Below, piece by piece: positions 36,117 through 51,446 of a stretch of 64,000 nucleotides of DNA. The stretch is from NCBI GenBank assembly GCA_036346405.1, contig CM070548.1, forward strand, positions 89,177,333-89,241,332, written 5' to 3'. A program made the translations under genes and the position numbers. The DNA comes from Phyllostachys edulis (taxonomy: Eukaryota; Streptophyta; Magnoliopsida; Poales; Poaceae). Position 1 is the stretch's first letter; each line of letters opens with the position of its first letter. Under the pieces are notes generated by a model. The model saw only the letters and a program-made list of their open reading frames with translations, made no database searches and was not told where the DNA came from.

Positions 36117-37407
36117 TGTAGGATCAAGGATAACCGACTAGAGGAGGGGTGAATAGGAGGTTTTAAACTTTTGACAATTTAACAATTTAAGCCAATTAAG
36201 AACTATGTCTAACTAGATACAATTCTATCTAAGCAATTCAACACAAGATAAATTCTAGAATTGTAAATGCGAATAAGATTAGACAAGAAATAACCACAAT
36301 GATAAAGGACTTTTTCTCGTGGTATCTAAGACTTTGCTTGCCTTCTTGAGTTCACGCTGAGGAAGCTTGACAACTCAAGCTGGCTCCACGAATTAAGCCT
36401 TCCCTTGATCACTATGGGTAGTTCTTCCTCCGCTCCAGAGATGGCGAACTCCAAGCCACTCACAAGCTTGCACCGGGTCTCTTCACAATCTTCTTGAAGA
36501 GATCACTGTGCTCCACCGCCAAGGCCGTCTAGGAGTTTGGCAAAACTCTAAAAGTAACAAATCAATGACTTTCGCTTGACGGCGCTCAAGTGCAATAGGA
36601 TCAACTCGGGTGAATGGATGCACTTGAATGAACTCAACCACCTCACAATGAATGCACAAGTGAATTTTTGTGTTGAGTGAATGCTCAAGGCTCTTTAAGC
36701 TCTACGGATGATAAATGAACACTAGCACCCTGTCCTTGAGCAGGTGGAGGGGTATTTATAACCCTCACCAACAAATATAACCGTTGGGAGGAAATCCCCA
36801 ACTTCTGCGAAATACCAGATGACCGCCAACTAGTGAGCTGAGACGACCGCACCCTTGTCAGAACATAGTAACGCCGTAACAAGTGGCATTAATTACTCTG
36901 ACATAGCCGTTGAAAATCCCGACGCATACGACCGCCAACTAAATTGCGGTACTACCGCTTGATGTGGTCATACCGCATAGAGGGGTGGTACAACCGATCA
37001 TAGGGTTTTCAACTTCGCTGAAAAGTGGTGCTCTCTAGAAAAATTGTACTGCCACATAAGAATCAGACGACCCGAAAGCAAGATTACCGCTTCCATGGCG
37101 CGGTACTACCGAACGCCAACGAGGCACCGAACCAAAAACACATCTCCTGTTTTTATTGAACCGCCAACTAGAAATCGGAACGACCGCAATGCGGTAGTAC
37201 CGCTGCAATAGCTTGGTCGCATCCGCATTAGCGATTAGTTGGTCGAGACATTCGTAATGTGGTAATACCGCTAAGTAAAACGCGGTCATACCGCTTAAAG
37301 CGGACTATCGCCTGTTAGTTCGCAGTACTACCGATTTTTGATAAAAACACTTAGAGCTTATTAAATTCAAATTCAAATACATGCATAATCCTAAATTGAT
37401 CTAAAAG
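36117..37407 (-). repeat. SIRE-type 5' LTR, truncated
   Basis: It starts TGTAGGATCAAGGATAACC with the primer site immediately to its left. It aligns by eye with 10149-11691 but stops at about 37407, where the duplicated CARA flank begins, so it lacks roughly the last 300 bp. It contains TATAAATA (minus, 36753-36760) and a block of CGGTA/TACCG palindromic motifs from 36940 to 37340. Confidence 0.8.
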
Positions 37408-38623
37408 TTCTGTATCCTTGAATTTGTGGGTCAAGGACTAGAGAATAAGGCATTTTGTGCCACTAAATCTGTCGATGCAAAGATATTTCACTCTTCAGAC
37501 TAAGTTTACTTCTATCCATTCATTATCATTTGCTGTAAAGTTGTGAGATGTTCCATCTTATCAATTCAAGCGATGCCATACCAATTTCTGTTGCACAAGC
37601 AAAGCCGGTCGGTGGTCATCACGAGAAGTTGCGGGGGAATTGCACCAGCTGAAGACCTGATCTGTAAAGGATGGCCAGCAGAAAACAATGGCTCGTCAGG
37701 GGAATATCTCCTTTACATGGATATGCTTAACGTTATTGCCTACTTTTCATTTTCTGATGGAAAATCGGCATGCTTTTGGTGGGGACAAGTTATGTGAAGA
37801 TCTTTCGATGTGCATCCGGCCATGACATGAACTTTTTCGTTTGTCCGAAGTGCATATATGCTCAATCTGACCCGGTTGACGGTGGTAAGAGGAGGAGAAT
37901 AGGGGTTAAGATTTTGCATGAGGGATGGCGGTGGTCCTGTCCATTGGTTCCTGGGAGAATCTATTCAGAAAGAGAAAAGTAGGGTTGATGTGCTTTTGTT
38001 CTCAGTTATCGGCTGTTTTTGGCAATTTGCATGGAAGTGAGTAATAGCATTCGGAATCTGCATTTTCTATGGTCAGAGATCGTAGGCCTTTCACATCTCC
38101 AGAAAAAAACAAAGTAAGCAAGCGTCCAAAGAGAATCTATCTTTTCATATATATATTTTTTAAAAATATAATATTTAATTTAATCTATTGGTGCAAGAAA
38201 ATGCTTATAGTTCTTTGTTGCAACAGAAAGATCACAAATTCATTCAATTAGCGAAATCTCGCTGGAATTTTTTTCTTCAAAAAGAGAGAGAGAGAGTGAT
38301 GTAATAGGTGCATAGCAGTGGACTCTTTGGATCAAATGATTTTCATAGGAAATTTGCAGGAAGAGAACATCTTATTTCCCTCTCTTAGATGATCTGTTTA
38401 CATTTAGCAATGGTGCTTGTAAGAATTGACAATGGTACACCCAAGAGAACAATAGTGGTAAGTTGCTATGGATTTCAGACTTTCAGTAGGCGTTGCTGTT
38501 GAGCCTTGAGCTGTATTTAATTTTTTTTGCGCTGTCTTCCTCTGTCTATTATGAGAACCATCGCATCACAAATGATACATACTAAACCAATCCTTCTGAA
38601 GTGGCTCATCTGCACATGGCTAT
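37408..38623 (+). repeat. Duplicated CARA 3' flank, copy 2
   Basis: This copy of 23017-24197 begins GTTCTGTATCCTTGAATT and ends CATCTGCACATGGCTAT, in the same orientation and with small indels. It has no CARA coding exon. Its left edge lies directly at the broken end of the SIRE LTR. A frame of 84 codons (37543-37797) is not matched by an open frame in copy 1, which argues against coding. Confidence 0.85.
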
Positions 38624-41184
38624 GCATGCATGCATATTTTTCATATCAACTCATCGTTTACAGATATTCCGAGTGACAAACTGTATGAGGAGAGGAGACA
38701 GCTAATATTGTGGCATCGCAAACAGTGAATGAATACTAATAAATGGTCATTTTGTAGCAAAATTTGTGTACATACTTCTTTTATATATGAAAAAAGGTAT
38801 ATAGCAAAAAGAAAAAAAACAAAGAGCTCTAATGAAAAAATTTCAATCTAGTCGCATTAGAGTATCTTATAATTAGTATTTAAGTATAATATGTGCTTTT
38901 AAGTGGTATATTGGAAGTTGGAGTACATACTCGTAGGAGTACGAAACGGTATATATACGCGTGTTGTGTAAGAGCTAATGTTTGTATGTTACATGTTGCA
39001 CTTGTTTGCTTTCTAATGAAACACAGCAAAAAAAAACTTTAGTATGTAAACAGGGAATGCGAAGAACAGTACTTTTAGTAAGTTTGTTCTTTTTTTATGT
39101 TGCACTTTCCTAGCCAACGTACATACTTCGAGAAGTCGATGGTGTCGCATGCAAACGAGCTGTAACTACCACGGTTACTAGGTGATACTGTCATGGTAGA
39201 GCAATAACGTTGTGTGGTCCTTAAAATATTTTCATACCATACAAATTGTGAGTTCTGAAAAAACCATACAATTATGTATTTTCAATACTAACATACGAAG
39301 CATATGTTTTTAAAGTTTAGTTGAAAAGTAGTCTAAGTCGTATGTCCTGGCATTTAGCTATTGTTGTTCAACTCATATGTACTCCTTTTTTACTGTCTTT
39401 CATACATTAAAAAAGAAGAGTGACAAACATAAGAGCACACACCATTTATCTCACGTGTTGTACATGTCTCACCTTTCCCCCCTAAGATTCATATAGGCCG
39501 TAAAACACATCTAAGGAGTTGCATGCCTTCAAAGGGCGACGCAGATAAAATTCGAGGGTGCTCATAGGAGAAAGCTAATATGATAAAATCGCACTAAATA
39601 TACATATTATATTTGAATGTCTAATGTAATCCAAATTCATACGTAAATAAACAAGAGACAAAAGCGAGAATGTAAAATACACTTAAGGCAAGACATAGCT
39701 AATGAACACAATAAATCAATGCCCATAAATACAAGTAATAGCAATCTATAGAAATGTAAGTAGCTAAATTAGTGAGATAATCGAGAAAATTATGACTAAT
39801 TACAAACATTGAAATGAAATAGAACATACCGCAAAACCATTTTCAAGTCTATAAGTTTCTAGTTATTTAAATCATTCCAAAATACAAAATCCAAATGCAA
39901 GTATGCAGCTTTACCTAAGTCCTCAAGTAGTAAACTAAGTCAAGGACCTCAACATACAAGGCCCTCAACATACAACACTACAAACATACAACACTACACA
40001 CATTTCAGCTACTATCGAGCTCCACGCCCAGTGCCTCCACCAAACTCCCGGCTACTCATTCTCCTCGCTCAAAAGAGTCAAGACACAAGATTAACTCGGC
40101 TCGAGCCATCGGGCATCCTCGCCTTAAGGGTCATGTCTGGCGTAGTGGCGTCTGGCGAAGTGCCGCGGGATCACTGGCGTGGCGTCTGGCGTCTCAAGGA
40201 GGCACGGAGTCGTGGAGGCCCCTAGTAGCTCAATGCCAAATTTCATGCCGCTGTTCGCCGGCCTTCAAAGTGAGCTGCGAGCCTGCGTTGTGAAGGGATA
40301 GAACTAGGGATTTGGAGAGTGCCCGAGTGGGGAATGCCGAATTGGGAATTGGATTTGGGGATTGAGTTGTTTGTCTTGATGAATGATGAGTTGGGTTTAA
40401 GTCCGAATTAGGCCATATGACATTGCATTATGGAAAGACCAGAAAGAATATGGTCCAAATGACCCAAATATCTTTGCTTTCTAGTTTCTTCTTCTTCACT
40501 CTTCGAGCTTCTTCCTTCCATGGTTCTTTGGTTCTTGCTTGCTTGCCGCCAAATTGACCGGTGCTTTGTCCTGGATGGAAGGATCGGAGGAGATGGTAGC
40601 AAGGCAGTTTCAGGACGCCTTGGCTAGAGCTTTTATGCAAGACGCCCTCCCAAGACGGTGGGAAAGGCGTCATATCTTGCATGCCTTGCTATTTCACGTT
40701 TATTGTTCAACTCACATGTACTTCTTTTCATTGTCTTTTATACATTATAAAAGAAGAATGCGACAAACAAAAGAGCATATACCACATACCTAGTGTTATA
40801 CATGCTTAGCTTTTTAGCCATAAAGACTCGTGGTGGCCAAAAACACCCCCACAAGTCTGCATCATCTACTATGTACGATACACCTTTTATCTTTTTCGTC
40901 ATAAGATCTATAGAAACTGTATGTAGACGTCTCAGTATAACCATGTGAATATAATCCGATCCTGTCTACCCTAAGGGTTTGTTTGGAAAAGGAAGGATTA
41001 GAATTAATCTCTTCTAATCGGGTTTGTTTGGATAGGAAAGGATTAGAATTATCTCTTCATATTAGATGAAAGAGATTTTAGTTCAAATTTTGATTCAATA
41101 GAATCCGTACACGCGTTAGAATCCGCGCAAATACCACGACTCCAATGCATCTCTCTCTGATCAGGCATTCAAGCCGCGCAAGGA
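38624..41184. other. Intergenic AT-rich DNA upstream of TTM
   Basis: No gene was recognised. A pair of diverged direct repeats of about 110 bp (39361-39467 and 40701-40811, starting near TTGTTCAACTCAYATGTACT) brackets an unknown 1.2 kb segment. A GC-rich patch at 40040-40210 has repeated TGGCGTCTGGCG phrases. At 40979-41066 a unit with GGAAAGGATTAGAATTA is repeated twice just upstream of the TTM leader. Confidence 0.4.
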
Positions 41185-41458
41185 GTGATGGTCCCACTTT
41201 TTAACCGGATTCATCTCCTAGTTTCCCCTCCTCTCCAGCGTTTTTTGGATCGACGGCGACGCCACCATCCCTCGTCACGCTCTCTCTCTCGGCCCCTGCG
41301 TCCCTTCCCAGTTCCGCTCCACCCTCACCGCGCCGTCTTCTCTTCCCTCCCCACGCCGCCCTCTTCCAAAACCTCTAGCGGCGCGAGCCCTGCATACGAC
41401 AACAGCTGCTCATCTGCGCCTCCTTCCAGTGCTTCCTCCAGCCCTCCGGGGGATCTTG
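41185..41458 (+). other. TTM 5' UTR exon (predicted)
   Basis: The pyrimidine-rich, GC-rich stretch ends in a good donor (CTTG/GTAAGC at 41459) and is followed by a 422 bp intron ending TTGATTGTAG at 41880. Open frames in it do not join in phase to the TTM start at 41912, so it is most likely an untranslated first exon. Its exact start is unknown. Confidence 0.5.
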
Positions 41459-41911
41459 GTAAGCCTTGGTTTGAGTTTCCCTTCCCCCGACCTAATTCTT
41501 GATTAATCTCTGTGGTTCCATCCAATTCTGTCGTGAGTTCTTGCCTAGATTGCTTGCGAGTTTGGCTGGTAGTAGTTACCAATATGCGAGAGTTGAGTTA
41601 GTCATTTAGTAGATAATTCATGTCGAAGGTTTCAGTAGTGTGGTCTGATCCCTACGCGACCTTGAGACGCATACCCTCTAGTTGCAAGGTCCATGTCCTG
41701 TTTGTCGTGTGCACCTTTCTCTTGATAGAGTTTAGTTGCACAAGTAGGGACGTTGAGAAATTCTGCCATACCAATGGTGTGACTTCCATCTACTGTTTAG
41801 TTTATGTTATTTGTGCTGGTAAATGGCCATTCTTTCAGCGTGTTACTAGGATTCTTGATAATTAATGTTCTTGATTGTAGGTTACGTTGTTATCTTGAAG
41901 TCTGCCTTTGA

Positions 41912-44900
41912 ATGGACCAGAGCGATTCCATGGCCGACTCGCCAAGGAAGAGGAATGGCCTTCTGCGAGATCAGGTCCAGCTGGTGAAAAGGAAGGACAC
42001 AAACCGTTATGAAATCGTCCCTTTCCTGACACATTGTCTTTTGAGAAAGGCTTCTTTGTTATGATCCGTGCCTGCCAGCTTCTGGTGCAGCACAATGAAG
42101 GATGATATTTGTGGAGTTGCCGGCCCCTCTGGGGCTGGGAAGACAGTGTTTACTGAGAAGGTCCTTAATTTCGTGCCTAGTGTTGCTGTGATATCAATGG
42201 ACAACTACAATGATGCAAGTCGCATAGTCGACGGCAATTTTGATGGTAACCCCAAGCACTTTGCATCTTGTGTTATCATTCACTAAGTTGGATGGCTACT
42301 TCCTTTGCAATAGGAAGATTTCTGTGATAAGAAATAAGAGATAACTGACATTACATTCCTCTATAGATGCCCTTATAGTTCATTCTTCCAACTGCATATC
42401 TCTGCACTGATACTAACATGATTATTGCATGTGCCCAATGATACGATCGAAGTATTAATGAGTTCTATTGTTAGAAGCTGTATTCATTGAAGCAGCAGTG
42501 GTGCTAACTAGAGGAATTGATGTTTGTACTTTGTAATGCTTGGTCAGATCCCCGTCTAACAGACTATGACACACTGTTGGAAAATATTCATGGTCTGAAG
42601 GAAGGAAGGTCAGTTCAGGTTCCAATATATGATTTCAAGATGAGCTGTCGGACTGGATACAGGTAAAACTTTCTTACAGAATCATCGCCACCTTACAGTA
42701 TTAGAAACTTAGGTTCATATTTTGTCATGATCATATCTGCTATAATATTTTTTGTCTTATGGCGAACAGAACAGTTGATGTCCCTAGCTCTCGGATTGTT
42801 ATTATTGAAGGTATCTATGCATTAAGTGAAAAGTTACGACCAATATTGGACCTGCGTGTTTCTGTCACTGGTGGTGTTCATTTTGACCTGGTGAAGAGGG
42901 TACTAAGGGACATACAGCGAGCTGGCCAGGAGCCTGAGGAAATAATTCATCAGATCTCAGAAACGGTTGCTTGAACTTTTGAACTTGACTCTATATGTGC
43001 TTTTTCCTTGGGTTTCCCCCCTATAATAGATCCGAATAGAAAATCCATGAGAAGTTCGTGGTTTATATTTATAATTTTTGACCCATCCGTGTGGCTTAAC
43101 AAGATGAAAATGATATTTTCAGGTTTATCCAATGTACAAGGCTTTCATTGAACCAGATTTGCAGACAGCACATATAAGAATTATCAACAAGTTCAACCCT
43201 TTCTCAGGGTTCCAAAATCCTATGTACATTCTGAAGGTAAGCCTAACTTAACTATGTTCTTTCTTTTTTTTGGACATCCATGTCCTGGTAATTTTAGTGT
43301 TTTCTGATGGCAAGATGACTTATTGTTGAAATTCTTACCAATAGGATAATTATAATAATAAATAGTTTTCTTATGATTTATCAAGATGATCTGACTCTTG
43401 GATGTCTACACTTGCAGTCACCAAGGTCTCTCACACCCGATCAAATCAAAGCTGTTCTTGGTGAAGATCAAACAGAAAACAATGAAGAAACTTATGATAT
43501 ATATCTACTTCCACCAGGTGAAGATCCAGAAGCATGCCAATCTTATTTGAGAATGCGAAATAGGGAAGGGAAATATAATCTGATGTTTGAGGTATGCCAG
43601 TTTTATGTTTAATGGCTACATACTATATACTCCCTCTATTCATGAATACTTGTCGTTTTTGACCATTTTATTTGTTTGTAAATACTTGTCACTTCACGGT
43701 TCACCTTATTGATGCTCCCCTTCCTCCCTCCCCCACCACACATTTGGTGGGCCCATGATTCATTGGATTAGTTGTCAAGGGTATTTTGGTCATATCATAT
43801 AAAAACAAATGATTGCCTAGGTACTCGTGTCTTGGTCAAAAGTGTCAAGTATTCGTGAATGGAGGGAGTATTTGTGAAAGCTGTTGTTGGTTGTTATGTT
43901 TCAAGTATTGCATTTTAAGGTTCATTTTATATCTATTCTCATTTCTTAGTCGCAGCCTAATTTATTCAATACATGTATGTTCCAAGAAGCTTCACCCTGT
44001 TAGAATATTCAATTTTTCACCACAGTAGCACCTGTAGTTCATGAAGGCAAAGCTTAGTTATGTAGCGAGCATAAAAAAAAAGGAAAGACCAACTGAGTCT
44101 TAGCTGTACTTCCCTTTTTATATTCACTAGCTACTTCTTAACTTGGTGCATTTGCTCAGTCTTCTTTGAAGATTTATGGTGATCTCTACCACGGTAGTTA
44201 GGTTAGATATACCCTCTTTTACCTTTGTTCGTTCTTAATATCCTACCCTATATGCACTGAACAAATCCTTGTTGTTGGCCTTGGTGTTCACTAACTGGCT
44301 TGTGTTATTGATAATTTGAAGGAGTGGGTGACCGATAATCCATTTATCATATCACCAAGGATTACTTTTGAAGTCAGTGTACGTCTTCTTGGTGGTTTGA
44401 TGGCATTGGGATATACTATAGCAGCTATACTGAAGAGAAGCAGTCATGTGTTTTCTGATGGCAAGGCGACCGTTAAAATTGACTGGCTGGGGCAACTTAA
44501 CCGAAGGTATATTCAGGTGAGCATCACCTTTGCTGTTTGATTGATGCAGTTTCTGTTGATATGATCTGTCTTTGGGCACATCTTGACTACTACCCAAATC
44601 ATTATTGATTATTCTTTGTAGCCAGGTAACTCATTGAGAAATGCAAACATTCTTACCTTGCTTCTTTTTATTAAGGTGCAAGGAAGAGATAGGCTTTATG
44701 TCAAATTTGTAGCGGAGCAGTTAGGTTTGGATGGTTCTTATATTCCGCGCACATATATTGAACAAATTCAACTGGAGAAACTGATGAACGATGTTATGGT
44801 ATGTGATTTGCTAACTATATTTATATTGTAAATTTGTAATTGTTCACCTTAATGCTAGTTGTATTGCTTACTTTTGTGGTGGTATCTGACAAGGTGATGT

Positions 44901-46824
44901 GCAGGCATTACCAGATGATTTGAAGACCAAGCTCAGCATTGATGATGAGTTGGTTTCAAGTCCAAAAGAAGCTCTCTCCCGGGCTTCTGCTGATAGGAGA
45001 AACAAACTTCTGAAAAGGTTTCTTCATGTCATCTTATGTTACCAATTTAATCTCCTATTAAATTGAATGATTTGTTGAAACTGTGGAATCTGAATGAAGT
45101 TAACTTTCTCTTGCGGGTGCTGCCCAGTGGTCTATCTCACTCATATTCAACACATGGAGATAAAAATATTGTGAAATTGAATAAACTGACAGAAACCAAC
45201 AGAAGGTTTGGTGGTGGGAGAGCCGTGGAACCTCCTGCGATCAACCAGGTGACCATTCTCTGATACTTGTAGAGTAATAACTAGCTCATCAGTTAAAAAA
45301 AAATTCTGTGGTGATATTTGACATACATAAACGCTGATGTGCAAATTATTCTTGTTTGCCACTTCTCATTTTGATAGGGTGCAATTACGCAACTGTCAGA
45401 ACAGATATCCACGTTGAATGAGAGGATGGATGAGTTTACCTCTCGAGTTGAAGAACTCAACTCAACATTTGCCATGAAGAAAGCTTCAGCCAGTCAGCAA
45501 AATTTAGCTCTTCCAAGTGAAAGTTATAATGGTTCTGCACCTACAAACCTCTTTGTTTCCCAGTTGGGCAACGGTACTTTGATACCTCATTCGTCATCTT
45601 CAAACCAACTTTCAAAAGAGTCCCCGATGATGGAAGAGGTATTTTACTGTTATTACTATCTTATACCCTAGAGCTTTGGCTTGGCGATCTGCAGAAAGGC
45701 CAATAGTACTTCTCTCCAAAAGGAATTTGTGAAGTATGAGAATTGACTGCCGTAAAGCAAATAACCAGATTTGGTCATCAGACTCAAAACCTCAACCATA
45801 GTAGAAATCTAGTGAATTAAACCAAAATATTCTCTTAATCCACTAGATTGGTCAAAGATTGGTTGCATTACTATTTTGCAGCAATACCTTTTCAGAGTTT
45901 TTGGCAACTAAATGTAGAATTATTGTCAACATTGTAGATATCAGTGTATTTAATTAACTCAGAATTCAAGTCCTTGAGTTTGGACTGAAGGGATAATTGG
46001 TGGAACTTCAGCTATGGGTTATTACTATTTGAGGAAATATAGCACAGGATCACTGTTGCCTAGGGTTGACTCAAATCAAATAGATAATCAGGGGAGGAGA
46101 TCTAACTTAAGTTTATCTATTCCAAACAAATAAGAAGAAATCAGCTAATATAGTGCAGATAGTGACATAATATAGCCAGCAACAAAAATCAAGCTGTAAC
46201 AGTAGATCTATGGATGTTGAATCGGGCCTAGACTGCAAATTGAGAATACTTGCTAATTGCATTGTATCATACAAAAATGAAGCTGTAACAGTAGATCTAT
46301 GGATGTTGAATCGGGCCTAGACTGCAAATTGAGAATACTTGCTAATTGCATTGTATCATACGGTAGCATATGATTCCATTTTTAGATATTGTATAATGTC
46401 TAGGCTCAATGAATTTATATTCTTGACTTGTTTAATTTTGTTGGTATACATTACTTCTAACCCCTTGTTTTTGGCTATTTATGGTAAAGTTCAATGTAAA
46501 AATACTTAATACACGAGTGCTGGCTGTGCTATTTATTCCTTTGTTCTTAATGTAACACATTCTTTTGCACAAATCCCGGCATTTTATTTTGTTGGATGGT
46601 TTATTTCCTATGCAGATTATGATCATATCAAGAGGTCAACGCCAAGTAATACATCAGCTTGACAACCTGAACAACCTGCTTCATGAGCATTTGGTCTTGA
46701 CCCGCCAAGGAAATGCCATGAGCGGAACCGAATCCTGGATATCGACATGGCCATCTGTCCACTTATCATCCTGACAATTGGCAGTGTCGGATATCTCATG
46801 TTCAAGAGTCTCAACCGGACCTGA
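41912..46824 (+). CDS. TTM: TTM1/2-type protein (P-loop kinase fold plus CYTH domain), with frame breaks
   Basis: Plant TTM1/TTM2 are tail-anchored proteins with a uridine-kinase-like P-loop domain and a CYTH (triphosphate tunnel) domain. Arabidopsis members hydrolyse pyrophosphate and act in senescence and immunity. Exons: 41912-42245, 42548-42662, 42770-42965, 43123-43236, 43418-43591, 44322-44516, 44676-44798, 44905-45017, 45128-45248, 45378-45638 and 46616-46824. Seen: Walker A GPSGAGKT, then SRIVIIEGIYALSEKLRP, a CYTH-like region (TYDIYLLPPGEDPE, ITFEVSVRLLGGLMALGY), a coiled coil (QLSEQISTLNERMDEFTSRV) and a C-terminal membrane segment AICPLIILTIGSVGYLMFK. Exon 1 needs three single-base gains and the last exon one, after which the total is exactly 652 codons. 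All other exons are in phase. Confidence 0.85.
43630..43868. mobile_element. Stowaway-type MITE in TTM intron
   Basis: The 239 bp element has ends CTCCCTCTATTCATGAATAC and GTATTCGTGAATGGAGGGAG, flanked by TA at 43628-43629 and 43869-43870. It lies in the intron after 43591. Its ends are close to those of 15371-15628 but not identical, so it belongs to a sister subfamily. Confidence 0.85.
46182..46361 (+). repeat. 89 bp tandem duplication in TTM last intron
   Basis: The unit beginning ACAAAAAT.AAGCTGTAAC and ending TTGTATCATAC occurs twice in direct tandem (46182 and 46271) with almost no differences. It lies in the intron before the last TTM exon and looks recent. Confidence 0.85.
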
Positions 46825-47263
46825 CCAAAGTGAATCCAGCAAAGCATGCTGCTCTGAAGCTCACCACCGAGCTCAGCCAAGAACTAGAGGCGGCCAACCG
46901 TCTCAACTGATCTTCAGTGCCCCTGAGCCCACTCCAAACTGATGTTATCCTGCGAGCTATAGACTAGACGGTCCTCAAATCAAATCACATGATGGGGACC
47001 ATATCTAGTAGATTACAAATTTCAATATAGATAAACTCGTATACCAGCGCAAGCCACACGGTAGTCTTGATATTCAGCGGAGTTACTCCGAAAATCTCGA
47101 AATGGTGTGCTAGAGGCATACAATGTCTAATGGATACTGGAAAGTCCCCAGTATCAATAAATTTTGGCGATGCTAGTAACTTTGACATAATGTCAACTAA
47201 TTCCGAGGAATCGTAAGCAATTTTTACTGAAAGTCGCTGTTGTCTGTCGAGTGTCGTCTCACC
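46825..47263. other. TTM 3' UTR and flanking DNA
   Basis: After the TTM stop at 46824 the sequence has no open frame with protein character. It probably includes the TTM 3' UTR. No clear polyadenylation signal could be chosen. Confidence 0.35.
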
Positions 47264-47272
47264 TGTGAACAA

Positions 47273-47639
47273 GAACTTTTTTTTTATTTAACCTTTTTTT
47301 AGTTTTTATTTTAAAGTTAACCTCTGGCGCACTTTATTTTCAAATCTGACCTCTTTGATCACGCCACCACCTGTGGCGTGACAAAACAATGCTGTCACGC
47401 CTAAGTCCCTAAAATAACACTTTTGGTCACGTCACTGGTCTTGGCGTGACTAAACAACACTGTCACGCCACGAGTGGTAGCGTGACAAGAGCTTGTCCCA
47501 GATACAGGCTGGCGTAACAGTGTTGTTTTATCACGCCACCACACGTGGCGTGACCAAAGGGGTCAGAATTGGAAATAAAGTGTGGCGGGGGTTAACTTTA
47601 AAATAAAATTAAAAAAATGATTAATTAATAAAAAAATTC
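47273..47639. mobile_element. Mutator-like MITE with long inverted repeats
   Basis: The 367 bp element has long, AT-rich terminal inverted repeats: the left begins GAACTTTTTTTT and the right ends AAAAAAATTC. The inner inverted segment includes ATTTTAAAGTTAACC and its complement. It is flanked by TGTGAACAA (47264-47272) and TGCGAACAA (47640-47648), a 9 bp duplication with one change, as expected of MULEs. Inside are several TCACGCC/GGCGTGA inverted units. No transposase is present. Confidence 0.75.
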
Positions 47640-47837
47640 TGCGAACAATGACCCAATATCTCGTGGAATAATTGATTATTTGCCACGGTAAAAGAGTGGA
47701 TTTTGCCACTGTATGTGAGTATGACATATACTCACATTAGTGGTAAATAATCAATTACACATGTTTAGTAGTAGCAAATAATCGAATCTTCTTTTTTCTA
47801 AAAAAAAAATCCTTCCATTGGGAAAAAAAAGAGGAAC

Positions 47838-48112
47838 TTTTTTTTAGTATACATCAGATGCACTCACGCACACACATTACACGCACACATCCACACATAC
47901 GTGGGTACATTCTTAACACACATTTAATCTAGAGCGAGAGCTAAACCCTACTAAGCGCATAGACGTGTTTTAATTACTAAACGTAGTGTACTACTGAACG
48001 TGACATCTAAATGGCTCTAAACCATCTAAATGAACAGGTGAGAGACACGAGTTTAATCCGAAGGATCAAACCCGGATGGGCTGCCTGCTCGATTCAGAGT
48101 GAGCCATCTACT
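47838..48112 (-). mobile_element. tRNA-derived SINE-like element
   Basis: Read on the minus strand it has a Pol III A-box-like TGGCTCACTCTG at about 48096-48107 and a B-box-like GGGTTTGATCC at about 48064-48074. A GTGTGTGCGTGAGTGCATC region follows and ends ATGTATACTAAAAAAAA (47838-47850). The B-box, TG-rich 3' part and A-tail after TATACT match what I know of grass SINEs of the Au type. No target duplication was identified. Confidence 0.55.
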
Positions 48113-48420
48113 TTTCTCGCAGTAGGAATCCGGCCGAGAAAAATCCGGCGAAAATAAGGAATCCGGCCCATGAAGACTTGGGCATGAGCCCAAGTGTCAT
48201 CACAAGTTCACAACTCTTACGATTCCATCTGGTTTTCGGTTTGCGGCGCAGCCCACAGTGCAAATCCAGGCAGCTCACGCACGCTCACGCCCGCCTCGCC
48301 TCTGGCGGACCTCGTGGTGGCAGTGCCGCCTCCCCCTCGTCTCCCATCTCGTGGTGCTCGTCACATCTCCTGTCCTCCACTCTCCTAGGGTTCGTTCGTT
48401 GGTTGGTTCCCTCGCTCGCG

Positions 48421-51446
<3,026 letters not shown>

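Larger units (their letters stand above)
27166..37407 (-). mobile_element. SIRE/Maximus-like Copia element, truncated at both LTRs
   Basis: On the minus strand, from right to left, the order is: 5' LTR (36117-37407), primer site at 36104-36116 (TGGTATCGAGCTTGG read on minus), gag with zinc knuckle, protease, integrase, reverse transcriptase, RNase H, an extra 3' ORF, a polypurine tract (complement at 27926-27941) and the 3' LTR (27166-27925). Both LTRs have lost their outer ends, so no target duplication remains. A 784 bp solo LTR interrupts the RT-RNase H region. The extra ORF after RNase H is the mark of the SIRE/Opie group. Confidence 0.85.
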
